Counted from the stretch's first letter, positions 8,243 to 17,211 are shown. The stretch is 64,000 bases of DNA from Arenibacter sp. F26102 (GCF_023015865.1 NZ_JALKBC010000005.1:124001-188000); one strand, 5' to 3'. Numbers and translations: made by a program. Notes: generated by a model not told the origin, from the sequence alone.

Positions 8243-9007
8243 TTGAAAATAACTTTTCTAGGGACTGGAACTTCACAGGGAATCCCGGTAATTGGGAGCA
8301 AACATCCGGTATGTTTAAGCGATAACCAAAAGGATAAAAGGCTTCGGGTATCGGTGATGATTTCTTGGGATTCCTACAATTATGTAATAGATTGTGGCCC
8401 CGATTTTAGGCAGCAAATGCTTACCAACAATGTGGTAAAGATCGATGGAATTTTATTTACTCACGAACATTCGGACCATACTGCTGGGATAGATGATATT
8501 AGACCCTTTTTTTTCAGGCAAGGAGATATCCCCATCTATGCCCATGAACGAGTTGTTGATTCCATTAAAGAGCGATTTAATTATATATTTGCCGATGAAA
8601 ATCGATACCCTGGTGCCCCTGCAGTAGAGATCAATACCATTAAAAATAATAGGCCATTTAAGATCGGTAACCTAATGGCAATACCTGTAGAGGCACAACA
8701 CAATAGATTGCAGGTTTTTGGGTTTAGAATACAGGACTTCGTTTATTTAACCGATGTGAAAAGTATGGAAAAAGAAGAAATCGAAAAAATTAAGGGCGTA
8801 AAGACGTTGGTGGTCAACGCCTTGAGGATAGAGCCCCATCATTCCCATTTTAACTTGGAGGAAGCTTTGGAGTTTATTGATATCATAAAACCTGGCAAGG
8901 CCTACTTAACGCATATAAGCCACTTATTGGGGTTTCATGATGAAGTGGAAAAACAGTTGCCACCAAATGTGCATTTGGCCTATGACAATCTAGTTTTGGA
9001 GGTCTAA
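8243..9007 (+). CDS. MBL-fold metallo-hydrolase, PhnP-like
   Basis: 254-aa metallo-beta-lactamase-fold phosphodiesterase-type enzyme. It has the metal motif THEHSDH (His74, His76, Asp78, His79), an upstream DCGPDFR loop, and later His residues in HHSHFN and THISH. The N-terminus MKITFLGTGTSQGIPVIG is the strand-loop seen in PhnP/RNase Z-like members, but no phn genes are nearby, so the substrate is open. The start codon is TTG at 8243; no ATG is available before the conserved first strand. It diverges from the 486-aa gene. Confidence 0.9.
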   Translation: MKITFLGTGTSQGIPVIGSKHPVCLSDNQKDKRLRVSVMISWDSYNYVIDCGPDFRQQMLTNNVVKIDGILFTHEHSDHTAGIDDIRPFFFRQGDIPIYAHERVVDSIKERFNYIFADENRYPGAPAVEINTIKNNRPFKIGNLMAIPVEAQHNRLQVFGFRIQDFVYLTDVKSMEKEEIEKIKGVKTLVVNALRIEPHHSHFNLEEALEFIDIIKPGKAYLTHISHLLGFHDEVEKQLPPNVHLAYDNLVLEV

Positions 9008-9073
9008 GGAACTTCTATGTTCCTGAAGTAATTTGAACAAAAACAATAATTAATAAACCGATAAAACCGAGGA

Positions 9074-9568
9074 ATGAAACTTAAAATTTACCTGTATTTA
9101 TTCATTTTTGTTTCCCTAATAGCACTTTACCAATTTGTTAGTACCAACAATATGGTAAAGGCAAAAAATACTAAAATAGAATCGCAGTCGGACGTGCTCT
9201 TACAATTGGAGGATTCTATTCAGAAATTACATTTAAAAGTCTTGGACAACCAATATTTTTCCTTGGAAAACAATGATGATGCCTTGGCGTATTACGATCA
9301 TCTAAAGTTGAAGGATCCAAGCCTTTATATATCGGATAAGTTATTGGAAACCAATGAGAGCAAAGGCGATAACCCCCTTATTCCTTATGAGGGTATGGAA
9401 AATGATTTTAAAATCAATAAAATTAAGATTTTAAACCATAAATGGATTTTGGCCGATTTCTCGGATGGGAAATATTGGGGCGAGGTGCTGATCAAATACG
9501 AACTGAAAGATGATCTTGGAGTCGATTTTTCACTAATAGATCATCTTTTGTATACCCGTAGCAATTAA
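9074..9568 (+). CDS. Membrane-anchored protein of unknown function (164 aa)
   Basis: One N-terminal hydrophobic segment (about residues 4-22, IYLYLFIFVSLIALYQFVS) followed by a polar, probably extracytoplasmic domain; no lipobox cysteine. Residues 35-55 may form a short coiled coil. The C-terminal part (KILNHKWILADFSDGKYWGEVLIKY) looks like a compact beta domain. It lies 66 bp after the MBL hydrolase, probably co-transcribed, and its stop overlaps that of the convergent esterase gene by 4 bp. Function unknown. Confidence 0.8.
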   Translation: MKLKIYLYLFIFVSLIALYQFVSTNNMVKAKNTKIESQSDVLLQLEDSIQKLHLKVLDNQYFSLENNDDALAYYDHLKLKDPSLYISDKLLETNESKGDNPLIPYEGMENDFKINKIKILNHKWILADFSDGKYWGEVLIKYELKDDLGVDFSLIDHLLYTRSN

Positions 9569-10224
9569 ATCTTATCCTGAAGCCACGTTTTGAAAGAGTA
9601 AAAATTTTGGGGAGCCACACCGTGGCCTACCGGAAATTCCTCATATACATGGTCGACTTTTAAATCTTTTAAAATACTTGGTATCTTCTGTGCCCAAGAA
9701 ACGGGAATTACCTGATCTACGCTACCATGTGACGCATAAATTTTTAAATCTTTAAAGTCGTTTTCCTTATAACTTTCCACTAACAGGTTTTCATTGATAT
9801 AACCACTTAAGGCAATTACATTCTTAACCATATGGGGGTAGGAGAGGGCCAAGGCGTAACTTAGTATTGTACCTTGACTAAATCCTAAAATGGTAACATT
9901 TTTTTCATCCAACCCATAGGTTTTGCAAGCCTCTTCTATAAAGACCTTAATTTTATCCCTGGACAAAACCGCTTGTTCCTCATCGTTCCATTTGCCTTTG
10001 TCAGCTTCAAAATTAATGGCGTACCAAGCATTGCCATACGGCTGCATAGGATATGGTGCCCGTGCCGATATTATACATAGTTCTTTTGGAAGTTCGGGGG
10101 CAAAGGAAAATAGATCATCCTCGTTGCTGCCATAGCCGTGAAACATAAATAGCACTGGAGGTTTGCCGGAGCTAATGTTCGATGGTCTAATAAGGTGTTC
10201 CAGTGATAAGGGAGCTGTAGTCAT
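9565..10224 (-). CDS. Alpha/beta hydrolase, phospholipase/carboxylesterase family
   Basis: 219-aa serine esterase of the YpfH/EstB type. The nucleophile Ser116 is in GFSQG, with oxyanion region FHGYGSNEDD, a catalytic Asp in HGSVDQVIPVS, and a His in PVGHGV near the C-terminus. There is no signal peptide, so it is cytosolic. The downstream end overlaps the previous convergent gene by 4 bp, and the upstream small membrane-protein gene is 1 bp away, which suggests co-transcription with it. Confidence 0.92.
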   Translation of the reverse strand: MTTAPLSLEHLIRPSNISSGKPPVLFMFHGYGSNEDDLFSFAPELPKELCIISARAPYPMQPYGNAWYAINFEADKGKWNDEEQAVLSRDKIKVFIEEACKTYGLDEKNVTILGFSQGTILSYALALSYPHMVKNVIALSGYINENLLVESYKENDFKDLKIYASHGSVDQVIPVSWAQKIPSILKDLKVDHVYEEFPVGHGVAPQNFYSFKTWLQDKI

Positions 10225-10225
10225 T

Positions 10226-10552
10226 TTAAGATATAAAAGTGAACCATTTTTGAAAATAGGAGCCTAGTATAGGCACCTCCTGTTTCTTGTTGTTTAAGGC
10301 GCCAAGAAAGCCATAAAACCATAATACAATATAAAAAACATAAAGGCCATACCAAGCGTACTCATTATACCAATTGCTTAAAAAAATGGCAAAGCCAAGA
10401 AAAACAAGATGTAACCCAAATGCCTGTCTTGTATGGAAGCGGGCAAATTCGTTCTTGGCATCCGAATTCATTGAAATGGCAATCAAAGCCCCAACCATGG
10501 TTAAATAAGCCACAATTGCCGTGGTTTTTCCTTCCTTAATAACATTTTCCAT
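10226..10552 (-). CDS. Small integral membrane protein, DUF4870/Tic20-like, copy B
   Basis: 108 aa with three to four hydrophobic segments. The layout EGKTTAIVAYLTMVGALIA, then NEFARFHTRQA and a C-terminal VPILGSYF, is shared with the gene at 10635, so the two are tandem paralogues. It probably sits in the inner membrane; role unknown. A TAACTTTG box at 10558-10565 (minus) would put the start site essentially at the start codon, implying a leaderless or very short-leader mRNA. It is followed after 1 bp by the esterase. Confidence 0.85.
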   Translation of the reverse strand: MENVIKEGKTTAIVAYLTMVGALIAISMNSDAKNEFARFHTRQAFGLHLVFLGFAIFLSNWYNEYAWYGLYVFYIVLWFYGFLGALNNKKQEVPILGSYFQKWFTFIS

Positions 10553-10584
10553 AACGGCAAAGTTAGATCAAGTTTAATATGTGT

Positions 10585-10614
10585 ACAAAAAAAGAGGCCT
10601 ATTTAGACCTCTTT
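10585..10614 (-). terminator. Terminator between the two membrane-protein paralogues
   Basis: AAAGAGG (10591-10597) pairs with CCTCTTT (10608-10614), with a further short inner pairing. On the minus strand the stem is followed by a run of seven T, so it ends the transcript of the gene at 10635. Confidence 0.7.
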
Positions 10615-10634
10615 AAATATGTTTATTATAATTT

Positions 10635-10952
10635 TTATTCTCCAATAGATCCAATAATAGGTAATTTTTCTGCTTTACCGTTATTGGCATTTATAGCACC
10701 CATTATGGCTAAAATCCAAGGTGCCCATTGCAAAATTCTTAGGAATCCAATTCCCATTAAAGCAGCCATAATTCCAAGGACAATAGATAGGGCAATGGCC
10801 AATATCCAAACCCTTAATGATTGGCCAATATGGAATTTTACAAATTCATTTTTTTTATCACTGTTAACGATAAAGGCAATGAGTAGGCCTATTACCGTGA
10901 TATAACTGATTATTGCCATCGTTTTTCCCTCACTTATAGTATTCTGGTCCAT
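10635..10952 (-). CDS. Small integral membrane protein, DUF4870/Tic20-like, copy A
   Basis: 105 aa with three hydrophobic segments. The blocks EGKTMAIISYITVIGLLIAFIV, KKNEFVKFHIGQS and KLPIIGSIGE match the paralogue at 10226. Charged NSDKKNEF loops sit between the first two membrane segments in both. Inner membrane; no enzyme motif. It follows the dihydroorotase-like gene by 26 bp on the same strand, so it is probably the last gene of that transcript, ended by the terminator at 10585-10614. Confidence 0.85.
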   Translation of the reverse strand: MDQNTISEGKTMAIISYITVIGLLIAFIVNSDKKNEFVKFHIGQSLRVWILAIALSIVLGIMAALMGIGFLRILQWAPWILAIMGAINANNGKAEKLPIIGSIGE

Positions 10953-10978
10953 CTTAATAGATTTTAGTTCCTTTAAAT

Positions 10979-12232
10979 TTAGTTAATTATTTGGTTGTTG
11001 GATACAATACCATACACCTTTCCTTTAAGTTTACTGCCTAGAAAACAGCTATTTTTGGAACTGGATAGAATGTCTTTCTCTTCAAAGGTATATTCTGGAT
11101 TGGGATCAAATAGGGTAAGATTGGCATTTTCACCAACTTCTAAGGTTGGTGTTTTAATTTTATACCTTTCCCTACCCTTGGTCAATAGGGTTATGGTGGT
11201 TTCAAGATCAAAAGTTTGATTCAACATTCCAAAGGCGCTTTCCAAGCCAATGGTACCATCGGAGGCATTATCAAATTCCACTCTTTTATTCTCAATATCC
11301 ATGGGTCTGTGGTCCGTGGTAACAAAATCTATGGTTCCATCCTTTAAACCTTTTATCAAAGCTTTGGCATCCAATTTAGTCCTAAGTGGGGGCATCAATT
11401 TAAAATGTGAATCGAACTCGACCAAAGTCTCGTCGGTAAAACATAAATTATGCACTGCCACACTGCAGGTAACGTCCAATCCCTTTTTCTTGGCTTCCGC
11501 AATTAGCTTCACGGAATTGGCCGTTGAAATAGTGGGGATGTGCATTTTTCCTCCAGTATATTCAAGTATAAAAAGATCTCTGACAATACTGAGTTCTTCA
11601 GCTAAATTGGGAATTCCCTTTAGACCTAGCCTGGTAGACACTTCACCCTCATTTACAATTCCTTTTCCGGCAATTTGCATATCCATAGGGAAAGAATGTA
11701 CAAGTCCATCAAAATTATGGGCATATTGAAGTGCAACCTTTAAAAGGTTTGAATTTTTTAAGGGTAATTTGTAGTCGTAATAACCAACGGCACCAGCTCT
11801 CTTCATATCATAAAGTTCCGCCAAACTTTCACCTTCGGACTTTATGGTCAAGGTTCCCAAGGCATGGAGTGTTGTGGCACTTTGTTTTGAAGCATTCTTT
11901 AAAAAAACAATATCGGAACTGCTATCGGGGAGTGGATTGGTATTGGGATTTAAAACAATATCTGTAAAACCACTCTTTGCCGCAGTGTAAAGTCCATTTT
12001 CAATGGTTTCCCTTTCCTCATATCCTGGTTCCCCAAAACTAACACTGGAATCAAACCATCCAAGGGAGACGTGCAAATTCTTAAAACTGATGACTTTTGT
12101 TTTTCCTTGAACATCCAAATTGGCGGCAATATTTTCTATCACCCCATTCTTTATAAAGATATCCCGCTTTTTTAAATGAAGATCCTTGTTGGTAGGGTCT
12201 ATTATCTTGGCGGATTTTAAGAGTATGTTCAT
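10979..12232 (-). CDS. Dihydroorotase-like amidohydrolase lacking most metal ligands
   Basis: 417 aa, clearly of the type I dihydroorotase (PyrC) fold: NPNTNP block, EGEVSTRLGLKGIP, TISTANSVKLI and TTDHRP are recognisable. In active enzymes the first metal motif is DxHxHxREPG. Here residues 61-70 are DSSVSFGEPG, so both His and the Arg are lost (Ser63, Ser65, Gly67). The His of HIST is Thr234. Asp307 and His179 remain. It is therefore probably not a zinc hydrolase and may be a structural pseudoenzyme like the inactive PyrC' partners of aspartate transcarbamoylase. Its start overlaps the stop of the upstream gene (ATGA), indicating translational coupling. Confidence 0.88.
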   Translation of the reverse strand: MNILLKSAKIIDPTNKDLHLKKRDIFIKNGVIENIAANLDVQGKTKVISFKNLHVSLGWFDSSVSFGEPGYEERETIENGLYTAAKSGFTDIVLNPNTNPLPDSSSDIVFLKNASKQSATTLHALGTLTIKSEGESLAELYDMKRAGAVGYYDYKLPLKNSNLLKVALQYAHNFDGLVHSFPMDMQIAGKGIVNEGEVSTRLGLKGIPNLAEELSIVRDLFILEYTGGKMHIPTISTANSVKLIAEAKKKGLDVTCSVAVHNLCFTDETLVEFDSHFKLMPPLRTKLDAKALIKGLKDGTIDFVTTDHRPMDIENKRVEFDNASDGTIGLESAFGMLNQTFDLETTITLLTKGRERYKIKTPTLEVGENANLTLFDPNPEYTFEEKDILSSSKNSCFLGSKLKGKVYGIVSNNQIIN

Positions 12233-14151
12233 TTTAAAAATTTTTGGATAAGAACTTCAGCAAAGATAAATGCCAATGCTAAAATAACAAACCATTTCCA
12301 AAGCTCGTTTATGCTGTTGTCTTTTTCTATACTTTGGAATAAAGTTGCCGCATTGTCATTAGAACTATAGCCTTTTAGTTCATTTAAATCCATATAATAC
12401 AGTTGGCTTTCAGCTCTTGGAAAATTAAAACTAATGTTTTTAACGGTCCTTCCTTGGTCCGTGATGTGAAATATCCCTGCTGTTACAGGATAATCGTCAA
12501 AAGTTAGGGCTGTTTTATTGGTAAAGGATTGTTGAAAGGGAATAAATTCATCATTTTCATTGGACACTTTTAAAATCCGATCCTTGGTAAGATTAACAGG
12601 TATATCCACTGTAGTTTTACTGCCTATCATTTCATAAATTCTTGGAATCCTCAGGCTGCCCATTCCCATATTGTAGAACGTTGGGACTATTAATGGGGAA
12701 TTAATAATGTTGGAATTGTCTTTGGAAATGGATGCTGTAAACAAATAGGTGCCGTCCTCTCCTATTAAAAATGGGTCACCACTTTGGTATGATAGGATTT
12801 TGGGCATGTTGGATTTAATTTTATAAAAAGCCTTAATGGAGGGGTACTGGAAATTTGTGACCTCCTTTTCAAAAACATTCTTGAACAAGGGATGGGAAAA
12901 GGCTATCTCACTTATTTTTCGTTCCTCTATAACGGAAGAAAGCAGTGAGGAGTTGGAAAAACTACTTAGAAACGCATTGTAATTATCCATATTCACCTGG
13001 ATACCCGGAATAACAACCAAATTTCCGCCAGCATTTTTAAAAGCTTTCAATGCATTTTGCAAAGCTGTTGGAATAGAATTAAGTTCATTGAGGATAATCA
13101 AGTTTTGTGATTCCAATAGGCTATAGTTCAAAGAATTTACATTGAAATTGGAATACAGGAATACGTCTTCAGTAAAAATACGCATTAAGTAATTAGCATT
13201 TATATCACCAATGGATAGTACTTTAATTTTCTCTTGTTTGTTTATGTTGAAGTAAAGTTCATTGTCATAATTGAGTCCGGAATCGGAAATTAGAATTTTC
13301 CCATCTATAACCTCGCTTGCGGGGATGGTAAAAATGGCTTCGCCTTTTTTATTTTCATCGAATTTAGCGGATGTTTTTGCAATCAATTTTTCTCCGTTAT
13401 ATAGAGAAACGGGGGTGTTTTCTATTTCGTTATTAGTGGATAATATAGTTTTTAGATTTACATTTTCCGAAGAGACAGTGCTTATAAATACGGTGTCAAT
13501 TGAAACGTTTACAAGCTTATCCGGTATAGATTGTACCAAATGTCTATTTATATTTGGCAATGAGTCATTAGTTGGGGAATAGATGCCTTTTTGAAAATCG
13601 GAAATCAAGACCAGGTCGTTTCCAGTGGCTTCACTGTTCGTGAACAAAGTCTTGGCCTTTAAATAGATTTCTTCCAACTGTAATTGGTTTTTGGAATAGG
13701 TTAGGGCAAGCAAATCGTTCTTAATATCGGCAATACGAACTTTCCGATATATATTATCATTGGTAAAAAGACTAAAAGTATTTTCTTCTGGCACTGATCT
13801 TAAAATCTCCTGAACCATATTTTCCAACAAAGTACCACTTCCCGTATTGGCTTGCATGCTCAGTGAATTATCCAGATAAATTACTGTTTCGTTACTTTTT
13901 AGTGCTGATTTTCCCGGAATAAAGGGTTGGGCAAAGGCTAATATCAGGGCACATAGAATCAAAAGGCGGGTACATAATAGGAGCCATTTTTTAAGGGTAT
14001 TGCTTTTCCTGGATTCCGCAACAACTTTTTTTAAGATTTTTACATTCGTAAACGGGGTCTTCTTAAATCTGCGAAGTTGAAAAAGATGGATTAAAATAGG
14101 AATAAGTAGAAGAAAAAGGGCCCAAAGGAGTTCCGGATGTTTAAAAAGCAT
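12229..14151 (-). CDS. BatA-type membrane protein with VWA-like domain
   Basis: 640 aa. It has the N-terminal double membrane region typical of the Bacteroidota BatA family (residues about 5-25 and 57-80, including the PILIHLFQLRRFKKTPFTNV block). A VWA-like domain follows, with the metal-site motif YLDNSLSM and LVLISDFQKG. Then come beta-rich periplasmic segments and a glutamine amidotransferase-like stretch, and a C-terminal membrane helix (WKWFVILALAFIFAEVLI). Probably an inner-membrane scaffold; the true role is unknown. It is first in a transcript with the dihydroorotase-like gene. Confidence 0.9.
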   Translation of the reverse strand: MLFKHPELLWALFLLLIPILIHLFQLRRFKKTPFTNVKILKKVVAESRKSNTLKKWLLLCTRLLILCALILAFAQPFIPGKSALKSNETVIYLDNSLSMQANTGSGTLLENMVQEILRSVPEENTFSLFTNDNIYRKVRIADIKNDLLALTYSKNQLQLEEIYLKAKTLFTNSEATGNDLVLISDFQKGIYSPTNDSLPNINRHLVQSIPDKLVNVSIDTVFISTVSSENVNLKTILSTNNEIENTPVSLYNGEKLIAKTSAKFDENKKGEAIFTIPASEVIDGKILISDSGLNYDNELYFNINKQEKIKVLSIGDINANYLMRIFTEDVFLYSNFNVNSLNYSLLESQNLIILNELNSIPTALQNALKAFKNAGGNLVVIPGIQVNMDNYNAFLSSFSNSSLLSSVIEERKISEIAFSHPLFKNVFEKEVTNFQYPSIKAFYKIKSNMPKILSYQSGDPFLIGEDGTYLFTASISKDNSNIINSPLIVPTFYNMGMGSLRIPRIYEMIGSKTTVDIPVNLTKDRILKVSNENDEFIPFQQSFTNKTALTFDDYPVTAGIFHITDQGRTVKNISFNFPRAESQLYYMDLNELKGYSSNDNAATLFQSIEKDNSINELWKWFVILALAFIFAEVLIQKFLK

Positions 14152-14168
14152 TCCTAAATTTAATTTTT

Positions 14169-14176
14169 CAAATATA
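14169..14176 (-). promoter_or_regulatory. Promoter -7 box for the BatA-like operon
   Basis: TATATTTG on the minus strand (TAnnTTTG), 18 bp upstream of the ATG at 14151; expected leader about 13 nt. Confidence 0.55.
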
Positions 14177-14280
14177 GAAAAGAATTGTGAGGCCGTCTTA
14201 ATTTTATTGTGGATATATGGACTAATTCTACAACCATTTAAAACAACCTTATGTTTTTACCATGTACCCAAATACAGGGG

Positions 14281-15288
14281 TCAACAAAAAAATATATAAT
14301 CCTGAACCGGATTTTTTCCTTTTCCCGATAAATACTCCCTTATAAACTCTTGGGCTTCCCTATTGGCGACAGTAATTATTATTTGAGGTTGTTGAAGCTT
14401 GTTTATTTCCAGATAGTGGTGCATTTTTTTATCGTAAATATCCAAACCAATTTTATTGGTATTGTTACATACCCATATAAAATCCAATTCCTGCTCAATT
14501 AGATTTTTTGCCAATTTTTTTCCCTTGTTTCCAGCACCCCAAAGTACAAGAGGTCTTTGATTATTATGGTCAAGTTTTAGAAAATAAAATAGTTTAATAT
14601 CCAAGAAATAATTTTGGGCATAGTGTTCACTGGTTCTGGAAGTTCTATAGCTATAATCGCGCCAGTGGTGCAGTATTTCATTACAGGGAATACATTTTAG
14701 CCCCTGTTCGTAAAAGCGAAAAGCAAGATCGTAATCTTCGGGATAACGATCGGCCAAAAAGGATCCCACCTTGTCCAAGTCATTTTTATATACCATCCAA
14801 CATGGAGAAGGTATCACGCATTCCTTATATATTTCTGAATAATTTGTTCCTTGTTCCGTTAAGCGGTTTAACCACTTTTCATAACCTTTGTATCCACCGC
14901 CAACTCCTTCTTTGGAAAAGTATTTCACCTTGCCAATGGCTACATATCCTTTTCCATGTCGTTCCAAGGCCTTTACCATGGTTTCCAGTTTATTTTTGGA
15001 CATTAAGTCATCGGAATCCATTCTAGTGATAAAAGTCCCCTTGGATTGGGAATAGGCCGTTCTTAAAGCTTCTATAATTCCCTTACCCTCATTTTCCAGA
15101 ACTTTAATTCTGGGATCTCTCTTGGCATAGGAATGCATAATCTTAAGGCTTCTGTCTGTAGAACCATCATTTACGGCTACAATTTCCCAGTCGTCATAAG
15201 TTTGGTCTATGATAGACTGTATACAATCCGGTAAAAATTCCTCGGTGTCCTTAAAAGGAATAAGGATACTAATAGTTCTATTGTTCAT
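14281..15288 (-). CDS. Family 2 glycosyltransferase with C-terminal Rossmann-like domain
   Basis: 335 aa. Residues 1-225 are a GT-A fold glycosyltransferase: ISILIPFKDTEEFLPDCI, VNDGSTDRS, and the metal-binding MDSDD. Residues about 248-330 form a second domain opening with VLWGAGNKGKKLAKNL, a glycine-rich nucleotide- or CoA-binding-like loop, followed by an alternating alpha/beta pattern. There is no membrane segment. The sugar donor and acceptor cannot be told from sequence. It lies 106 bp downstream of the GH20-like gene on the same strand. Confidence 0.9.
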   Translation of the reverse strand: MNNRTISILIPFKDTEEFLPDCIQSIIDQTYDDWEIVAVNDGSTDRSLKIMHSYAKRDPRIKVLENEGKGIIEALRTAYSQSKGTFITRMDSDDLMSKNKLETMVKALERHGKGYVAIGKVKYFSKEGVGGGYKGYEKWLNRLTEQGTNYSEIYKECVIPSPCWMVYKNDLDKVGSFLADRYPEDYDLAFRFYEQGLKCIPCNEILHHWRDYSYRTSRTSEHYAQNYFLDIKLFYFLKLDHNNQRPLVLWGAGNKGKKLAKNLIEQELDFIWVCNNTNKIGLDIYDKKMHHYLEINKLQQPQIIITVANREAQEFIREYLSGKGKNPVQDYIFFC

Positions 15289-15394
15289 TCGCCTAAAATA
15301 GAAATTTATCTCCCAAAATTGCTTTTAGGTAGATGGCATTGGTAGTAGACTTGATGTTGTTGCCCTCATAGGTAATGATGGTTATCTTTATAAT

Positions 15395-16495
15395 CTAATT
15401 AGTATTTTGACTCTTGGCCTCCAAATCATTAATGGCAGCCAACATTGCCCTAAAGCAAGCTTCTTGGGTAGTTGGATTGATTTCCTTTGCTTTTTGGAAG
15501 CGGTAATTTGCTATAAATTCACTGGCAGAAGACCAAACCGTATGCATAATGCCCAAAAAGTGCTCTTTCATTTCCGGGGTGGAATTTTTCTTAAAATTAT
15601 ACATCATTTTAACCTGTTCCTTGGCAACTTCAGGTTTCCTCCAAGGGCAGGCAATAACATCAAATCCTTTCAGAGCAAACATGGCAGGTGTTGGTATGGC
15701 CTTCTCGTAATGCCAATCGCATATTACCACAGATTTATCGATGAAATCTACTGCTCTGGCGGTATTGTTCATGCTGGCTTCCCACATCCCGATTCCAGAG
15801 GTAGAGCCATCTATTAATCGATCGCCCCAAATCCAAAGGCGTTTGTTGTTGTTCGCTAAATGTCGGCTTATTTTATTAACCTCATTGGCGAATATTGTTG
15901 CAGGATCCTTTCCTTGGCAGCGAGGGCATTTTTCATCGGCTATGTAAAATACTTCATCCATTCCTGCGTGAAAACCGGTGGCCTCAAAAACGTCAACAAT
16001 TTCATCTACTAAATCGAATACCACATCATGTACCTCAGGATTTAAGGGACAGTAGCTCTTGCAATAAAGGCCGTCAGAATTCGGCCATTCGTATTTTTCA
16101 GGAATAATAACCTGTGGCGTTTCATCAAATTGGGGATATACCTCCAGAAGTTTATTGGTTTTTTCTGCCCAGCTTTGGTGTCCCAACAAATTAACTTGGG
16201 GTATTAGATTTATTTGGTGTTTTTTGGCTACCGCTACCAATTGCTTTATTTGAGATTTTGATAAGGGATTATTGCCTCTTAATTCCGGTCTTGATTCATA
16301 GGTATAATTAAAATCTACCCGAAGTACCAGAGTGTTTATGCCATTAGGTCCTAATTCCTCATCTATAAATTTTACAAACTCCGTTACACCATCGGAATTG
16401 GGGGCTGCAATACAGAGTCCCTTTACCTCAAAAATGGCCTGTGCATTACCGAGTAAAGTGACTAGGGTCAGTAGCAAGAGAAATAACTTGCGCAT
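15395..16495 (-). CDS. Secreted GH20-like glycoside hydrolase
   Basis: 366 aa with a Sec signal peptide (residues 1-20, cleavage after GNAQA). A TIM-barrel of glycoside hydrolase family 20 type follows, with the catalytic pair Asp180-Glu181 in FHAGMDEVF, preceded by INLIPQVNLLGHQSW, and WGDRL and VICDWHYEK further on. A beta-N-acetylhexosaminidase-type activity is plausible but the substrate is not shown. It is shorter than classical hexosaminidases and lacks their N-terminal domain. It is probably co-transcribed with the SGNH hydrolase 23 bp upstream. Confidence 0.85.
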   Translation of the reverse strand: MRKLFLLLLTLVTLLGNAQAIFEVKGLCIAAPNSDGVTEFVKFIDEELGPNGINTLVLRVDFNYTYESRPELRGNNPLSKSQIKQLVAVAKKHQINLIPQVNLLGHQSWAEKTNKLLEVYPQFDETPQVIIPEKYEWPNSDGLYCKSYCPLNPEVHDVVFDLVDEIVDVFEATGFHAGMDEVFYIADEKCPRCQGKDPATIFANEVNKISRHLANNNKRLWIWGDRLIDGSTSGIGMWEASMNNTARAVDFIDKSVVICDWHYEKAIPTPAMFALKGFDVIACPWRKPEVAKEQVKMMYNFKKNSTPEMKEHFLGIMHTVWSSASEFIANYRFQKAKEINPTTQEACFRAMLAAINDLEAKSQNTN

Positions 16496-16518
16496 AGTAT
16501 TAAGGATTAAGGTTTAAT

Positions 16519-17211
16519 TTAATTTTGTAGTAGGGCTTTTTGTATTGCTGCCTCCACCAATGGTTCCATTACGGCGTAACCCTCAGGGGTAGGATGAACC
16601 TCATCATGAGCATATTTTTTGGGAAGTCCGTTTCTGTCATCTACCATAGTCGTAAAATAATCCAGATAAATATGGTCATTGGTTTCTGAATATTCCTTTA
16701 ATAGGGAGTTTAATGCAGGAATTTTTTCATTGGGATTTAATCCAGGCTTCCAAGGGTAATCGAAGGCAGGAAGTATGGAGGAAATAATAACTCTAATTCC
16801 GTTGGCCCTGGCCAGTTCTGCCATGGATTTTATATTGTCCAATATCATTTTTGGAGTGGAAGGTCCTGTATTTCCGGCAATATCATTGGTACCTGCCAAA
16901 ATAACCACAACTTTAGGCTTTAGGTCTATTACATCCTGTCTAAAACGCAAGAGCATTTGAGGTGTGGTCTGTCCGCCAATCCCCCTGTTAATATAAGGTT
17001 TCCCTTCAAAGAATTCGGGCCTTTTGTTCAGCCAACCAATGGTAATCGAATTGCCCATAAATACCACGCGGTTTTCACCAGCAAGAGGTGGGCCTATTTT
17101 TTTATTGTCTTCGGAAAAGCGTTCTAGATTTGGCCAATCCTGTGAATAACTATTATTCATGGCAAAGATGGTCAGCACAAATAGGGCTATGGATAATTTC
17201 ATGGTTTTCAT
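16519..17211 (-). CDS. Secreted SGNH/GDSL-family hydrolase
   Basis: 230 aa with a signal peptide (residues 1-23, NNSYSQ). It carries the SGNH blocks: Ser55 in FMGNSITIGW (GNS replaces GDS), a Gly in GIGGQTT, Asn in AGTNDI, and Asp/His in HDEVHPTPEGY near the C-terminus. It resembles the platelet-activating-factor acetylhydrolase subgroup, often a carbohydrate or lipid ester deacetylase in Bacteroidota. Its place between the GH20-like and RetSat-like genes suggests one operon. Confidence 0.92.
   Translation of the reverse strand: MKTMKLSIALFVLTIFAMNNSYSQDWPNLERFSEDNKKIGPPLAGENRVVFMGNSITIGWLNKRPEFFEGKPYINRGIGGQTTPQMLLRFRQDVIDLKPKVVVILAGTNDIAGNTGPSTPKMILDNIKSMAELARANGIRVIISSILPAFDYPWKPGLNPNEKIPALNSLLKEYSETNDHIYLDYFTTMVDDRNGLPKKYAHDEVHPTPEGYAVMEPLVEAAIQKALLQN

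Noticed and set aside
11250-11729. 159-codon frame antisense to the dihydroorotase-like gene
   Set aside because: Shadow of a well-supported gene on the other strand; composition and hydrophobic pattern follow from the complementary codons.
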